From assembly GCA_009702305.1 (NCBI GenBank), contig WLIH01000007.1, positions 1 through 15,901 of the forward strand: a stretch of 15,901 nt of DNA, in the 5' to 3' direction. Positions 13,306 to 15,901 of the stretch are shown piece after piece. The stretch comes from Actinomycetota bacterium (lineage in GTDB: Bacteria > Actinomycetota > Actinomycetes > Propionibacteriales > Nocardioidaceae). The notes under the pieces are model-generated. The model had not been told where the DNA came from and ran no database searches. It was given only the letters and a program-made list of their open reading frames with translations. Both the position numbers and the translations under genes were made by a program. Position 1 is the first letter of the stretch. Each line of letters opens with the position of its first letter.

Positions 13306-13340
13306 CAGTCAGGTGGCGGTCAGGCAGACCCGCCTAGCGT
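13306..13340 (+). promoter_or_regulatory. Response-regulator box and -10 hexamer for the ABC exporter operon
   Basis: CAGTCAGGTGGCGGTCAGG (13306-13324) holds GTCAGG twice, 11 bp apart. TAGCGT (13335-13340) follows after 10 bases and ends 6 bases before the ATG at 13347, consistent with a leaderless transcript. The box covers the place of the -35 element, as expected for an activator site. Confidence 0.65.
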
Positions 13341-13346
13341 CCCTGC

Positions 13347-14321
13347 ATGACCAGCACGAGCACCGATCCGCGCCAGCTGTCCGCCCGCGGACCCGACCTG
13401 GCGGTCGAGGCGGTCGGGCTGTGCAAGGCCTACGGTCCGGTCATCGCCGTCGACGACATGAGCGTCCAGGTGGCGACCGGCGAGGTGTACGGCGTCCTCG
13501 GCCCGAACGGCGCGGGCAAAACGACCTTCCTGCGGATGCTCTTCGGACTCGTCCGACCCGACGCCGGCACGATCCGCGTCTTCGGTCGCACCTGGGAGGA
13601 CGACGACATCGGCGTCCTCGACGGAGTCGCGGGATTCATCGAGAGCCCCCGGTTCTACCCGTACCTGACCGGTCGCCAGCATCTCGACGGCCTGGCACTG
13701 CTCGACGGCGGGCACCCGCCGGAGCTGGTCGACGAGGTCCTCGAGGTCGTCGAGATGGGCGATCGCGCTCACCAACGGGTGGGCACCTACTCCTACGGGA
13801 TGCGTCAGCGACTCGGCGTGGCGGCCAGCCTGCTGCGCGAGCCGCGCCTGCTCGTGCTCGACGAGCCCGCCAACGGCTTGGATCCGGGAGGCATCCGCGA
13901 CATGCGGGCGCTCGTGAAGCGGCTCGCCGCGCGCGGGCTCACCGTGCTGCTGAGCTCGCACGACATGGACGAGGTCGAGGAGATCTGCGACAACGTCACG
14001 ATCATGAGCCGGGGCACGGTCGACTTCCACGGCACCATCGCCCGCCTGCGGACGATGGCCCCCGACCCGGGCTATGCGCTCGCGACCGCCGACGACACTC
14101 GAGCCCAGGAGATCGCCCGCGTCTTCCCCGGTCTGAGGGTCGGCCCCGGGCACGGCACGGGTCTCACCGTCGTCGGGCCCCGTCCCGAGGTCACGGCGTA
14201 CGTCGCCCGTCTGGTGCAGGCGCAGGTCGAGCTACTCAGCTTCACCCCGACCCGCACGCCGCTCGAGGAGCTCTTCTTCATGCTGACCGACGTCGACGCC
14301 GACCGCGCAGCGTCGGCGTGA
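13347..14321 (+). CDS. ABC transporter ATP-binding protein (drug/peptide exporter type)
   Basis: This 324-aa ATPase has Walker A GPNGAGKTT (52-60, K58), an ABC signature written YSYGMRQR (148-155) rather than LSGGQ, Walker B LLVLDEP (168-174) and the switch histidine H205 in SSHDMDEV. The insert FIESPRFYPYLTGRQHLDGLAL is typical of the BcrA/ABC-2 exporter group. A C-terminal tail of about 90 residues follows the core, as usual for that group. It should dimerise and drive the permease encoded next, whose start overlaps its stop (GTGA). There is no Shine-Dalgarno sequence; a -10 hexamer sits 6 bases from the ATG. It follows the histidine kinase by 55 bp, with its own promoter and box. Confidence 0.92.
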   Translation: MTSTSTDPRQLSARGPDLAVEAVGLCKAYGPVIAVDDMSVQVATGEVYGVLGPNGAGKTTFLRMLFGLVRPDAGTIRVFGRTWEDDDIGVLDGVAGFIESPRFYPYLTGRQHLDGLALLDGGHPPELVDEVLEVVEMGDRAHQRVGTYSYGMRQRLGVAASLLREPRLLVLDEPANGLDPGGIRDMRALVKRLAARGLTVLLSSHDMDEVEEICDNVTIMSRGTVDFHGTIARLRTMAPDPGYALATADDTRAQEIARVFPGLRVGPGHGTGLTVVGPRPEVTAYVARLVQAQVELLSFTPTRTPLEELFFMLTDVDADRAASA

Positions 14322-15166
14322 CGACCACCGTGACGACCTGCCCGCTCGCTCGACCCACCCTGCGCGCGGTGCTGCGGTGGGAGACCTTCAAGCTGCGGTC
14401 CCAGCGACGCACCGCGGCCGTCCTCCTGGGCGCCGCCCTGCTGCCGATCCCGGTCGCCGTGATCATCCACGGCCAGGCCAGACCACCGAAGGACACCCTC
14501 TTCGGCCGGTTCGCGACCGACAACGGCTTCGCCCTGGCACTGCTGATCCTCGGTTTCGCGTCCCAGTGGGTGCTCCCGCTCCTCACCGCCGTCGTCGCCG
14601 GCGACATCTTCGCCAGCGAGGATCAGCACGGCACGTGGAAGACAGTGCTCACCCGCTCGGCGAGCCGCGGACAGCTGTTCTGGGCCAAGACGCTGACCGC
14701 AGGCGGATTCGCGACGCTCGTGCTCGGTTTGCTCGCCGTGTCGGCGATCGGGTCCAGCCTGCTGGTGGTCGGCCACGACCCCGTGACGGGGCTGTCCGGG
14801 CAGATCATCGCGTCGCCCTCCGCCCTGCGGCTCGTCGCGGAGAGCTGGGCGAGCATGCTGCCGGCGACCTGGGCGTTCACCGCCCTGGCGATCCTGCTCT
14901 CGGTCTGGTCCCGCAACCCCGCCGTCGGGATCGCGGCACCCGTGGTGCTCGGCATGGTCATGCAGCTGGTCGGCGCCCTGGGCGGGATCGAGGCGATCCG
15001 CCCGCTCCTGATCACCACGTCCTACGAGTCCTGGCACGGCCTGCTCACGCAACCGTCCTTCATCGGGCCCCTGGTCCAAGGAGCCGCGGTCAGCGCGGTG
15101 TGGACGGCGATCTCGCTCGGCACCGCCTTCGTGCTCCTCCGTCGCCGCGACATCACGGGAGGTTGA
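14318..15166 (+). CDS. ABC-2 type transporter permease
   Basis: This 282-aa membrane protein has six predicted helices (about 33-51, 70-95, 126-150, 172-192, 200-222 and 252-275). Between helices 2 and 3 it has AGDIFASEDQHGTWKTVLTRSASRGQLFWAK, the cytoplasmic coupling loop typical of ABC-2 permeases of the BcrB kind. It should form the export channel with the ATPase. The start is GTG at 14318, overlapping the ATPase stop (TGA at 14319-14321). The frame that continues upstream to 13313 lies within the ATPase gene. The substrate cannot be read; bacitracin-like peptides or other envelope-active compounds are the usual kind. The next gene starts 4 bases after its stop. Confidence 0.9.
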   Translation: MTTTVTTCPLARPTLRAVLRWETFKLRSQRRTAAVLLGAALLPIPVAVIIHGQARPPKDTLFGRFATDNGFALALLILGFASQWVLPLLTAVVAGDIFASEDQHGTWKTVLTRSASRGQLFWAKTLTAGGFATLVLGLLAVSAIGSSLLVVGHDPVTGLSGQIIASPSALRLVAESWASMLPATWAFTALAILLSVWSRNPAVGIAAPVVLGMVMQLVGALGGIEAIRPLLITTSYESWHGLLTQPSFIGPLVQGAAVSAVWTAISLGTAFVLLRRRDITGG

Positions 15167-15170
15167 GATC

Positions 15171-15901
15171 GTGCGCCGCACCCTCACCATCGTCCTGACC
15201 GTCCTCGTCGTCGTGGTGACCCTCGGAGGGCTCGTGGTCGCGCGAGGCGACGCGAGCAGCGTCACGCGCGCCCGACTCGAGCGGTCCCTGCCGGTCGCCT
15301 TCGCGAACAGGTACGTCGAGCAGGCGCGACTGCTGGGTCGCCCGGACCTGACCGCCGCCTCGCTGCACGCCAGCGCCATGTGCGACAAGCACGGACCCGA
15401 CGTGGCCGATGTCGGGCCTGGCGGTGACTGGGTCTGCCTGATGTCCTGGGACGACCCCGACGTGCCGATGCCGACGGAGGGCTATGGCAAGTTCGAGCTC
15501 AACGTGCACAGCAACGACTGCTACACCGCTGCCGGGCCGACCAAGCTCACGGGCTTCCTCACCCTGACCGACACCCAGGGGCGCGAAGTCACCAACCCGG
15601 CGTTCGAGTTCGACGGCTGCTTCGATCCGCAGGGCGACACCAGTGCTACCGGGGTCACCTTCCCCTCCCTGCTCACCGTCACCAGCTCGGCCGTCGCTCC
15701 GGACGGGGACGGGCGAGTGGGGATCCAGGTGACCTGCGGCACCGGGAGCGCCGGTTGCGTCGGCACGGTGAGGGCGACGACGAGCGACGGCGCGCTGGGC
15801 ACGGTCGCCCTCGACCTGCCCGAGGAGTCCACGACCACCCTCACCATGCCGAGTCGGATCTCGGCCTCAGCGACCCAGGCGACCTTCGCCGTGACCATGA
15901 C
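15171..15901 (+). CDS. Membrane-anchored or secreted protein of unknown function (3' end outside window)
   Basis: The frame from GTG at 15171 stays open to the window end (243 complete codons). GGGAGG lies about 8 bases before the start, and the permease stop is 4 bases upstream, so it belongs to the exporter operon. Residues 1-25 (RRT then LTIVLTVLVVVVTLGGLVVA) form one hydrophobic helix, a signal anchor or signal peptide without a lipobox cysteine. The first 150 residues outside the membrane include a helix SLPVAFANRYVEQARLLG and four cysteines (MCDKH, WVCLMSW, NDCYT, DGCFDP). The later part is beta-rich, threonine/serine-rich and Ig-like, with two more cysteines (VTCGTGSAGCVGT). Six cysteines suggest disulfides. 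It may be an accessory or sensing partner of the exporter. I do not recognise the family. Confidence 0.75.
   Translation, partial: MRRTLTIVLTVLVVVVTLGGLVVARGDASSVTRARLERSLPVAFANRYVEQARLLGRPDLTAASLHASAMCDKHGPDVADVGPGGDWVCLMSWDDPDVPMPTEGYGKFELNVHSNDCYTAAGPTKLTGFLTLTDTQGREVTNPAFEFDGCFDPQGDTSATGVTFPSLLTVTSSAVAPDGDGRVGIQVTCGTGSAGCVGTVRATTSDGALGTVALDLPEESTTTLTMPSRISASATQATFAVTM

Noticed and set aside
1..15901. tRNA, rRNA, CRISPR arrays, insertion sequences or prophage genes
   Set aside because: I looked for cloverleaf-like stems with CCA ends, regularly spaced repeats and transposase or integrase motifs, and saw none.

Overview
The window is very GC-rich, coding-dense DNA with GTG starts, ATGA/GTGA stop-start overlaps and leaderless-looking promoters. 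This fits a high-GC actinobacterium. A Nocardioides-like genus is my guess from the style of the proteins, not something the sequence proves. There is no rRNA, tRNA, CRISPR array, transposase or phage gene. No gene-free stretch exceeds 300 bases; the two longest (9226-9424 and 10569-10766, about 200 bp each) are divergent promoter regions and are described below.

Region 1 (1-4848) holds the C-terminal end of a LysR regulator, facing a minus-strand set: a 108-aa protein that looks like only the sigma-2 half of an ECF sigma factor, followed by the two subunits of a 3-oxoacid CoA-transferase (scoA, scoB). The sigma-like gene is divergent from a MerR-type regulator with a cobalamin-binding domain (CarH/LitR class). 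Next come a minus-strand pair, a conserved actinobacterial protein and a DUF2071 protein.

Region 2 (4849-9814) is lipid/acyl metabolism. It has a sterol desaturase/fatty acid hydroxylase on the plus strand, then minus-strand genes for a small unknown protein, an SDR oxidoreductase, an acyl-CoA synthetase and a VOC-family protein. A ketosteroid-isomerase-like gene follows on the plus strand, and its promoter carries an exact match to the KstR operator consensus. Several inverted repeats lie in the gaps: a 70-nt hairpin at 5801-5870, a 72-nt one at 9295-9366, and operator-like repeats before the SDR and synthetase genes.

Region 3 (9789-15901) looks like one signalling/export module. A membrane protein of the COG4705 type (minus) is divergent from a DUF2231 membrane protein, an OmpR-type response regulator and a sensor histidine kinase. 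After these come an ABC-2 exporter (ATPase plus permease) and a membrane-anchored secreted protein cut by the window end. A 19-bp box, CAGTCAGGT-N6-CAGG (an 11-bp direct repeat), occurs three times: once facing each of the two divergent genes and once before the ABC ATPase. In each case it ends 10 bp before a -10-like hexamer. I infer that the local response regulator controls all three transcripts.
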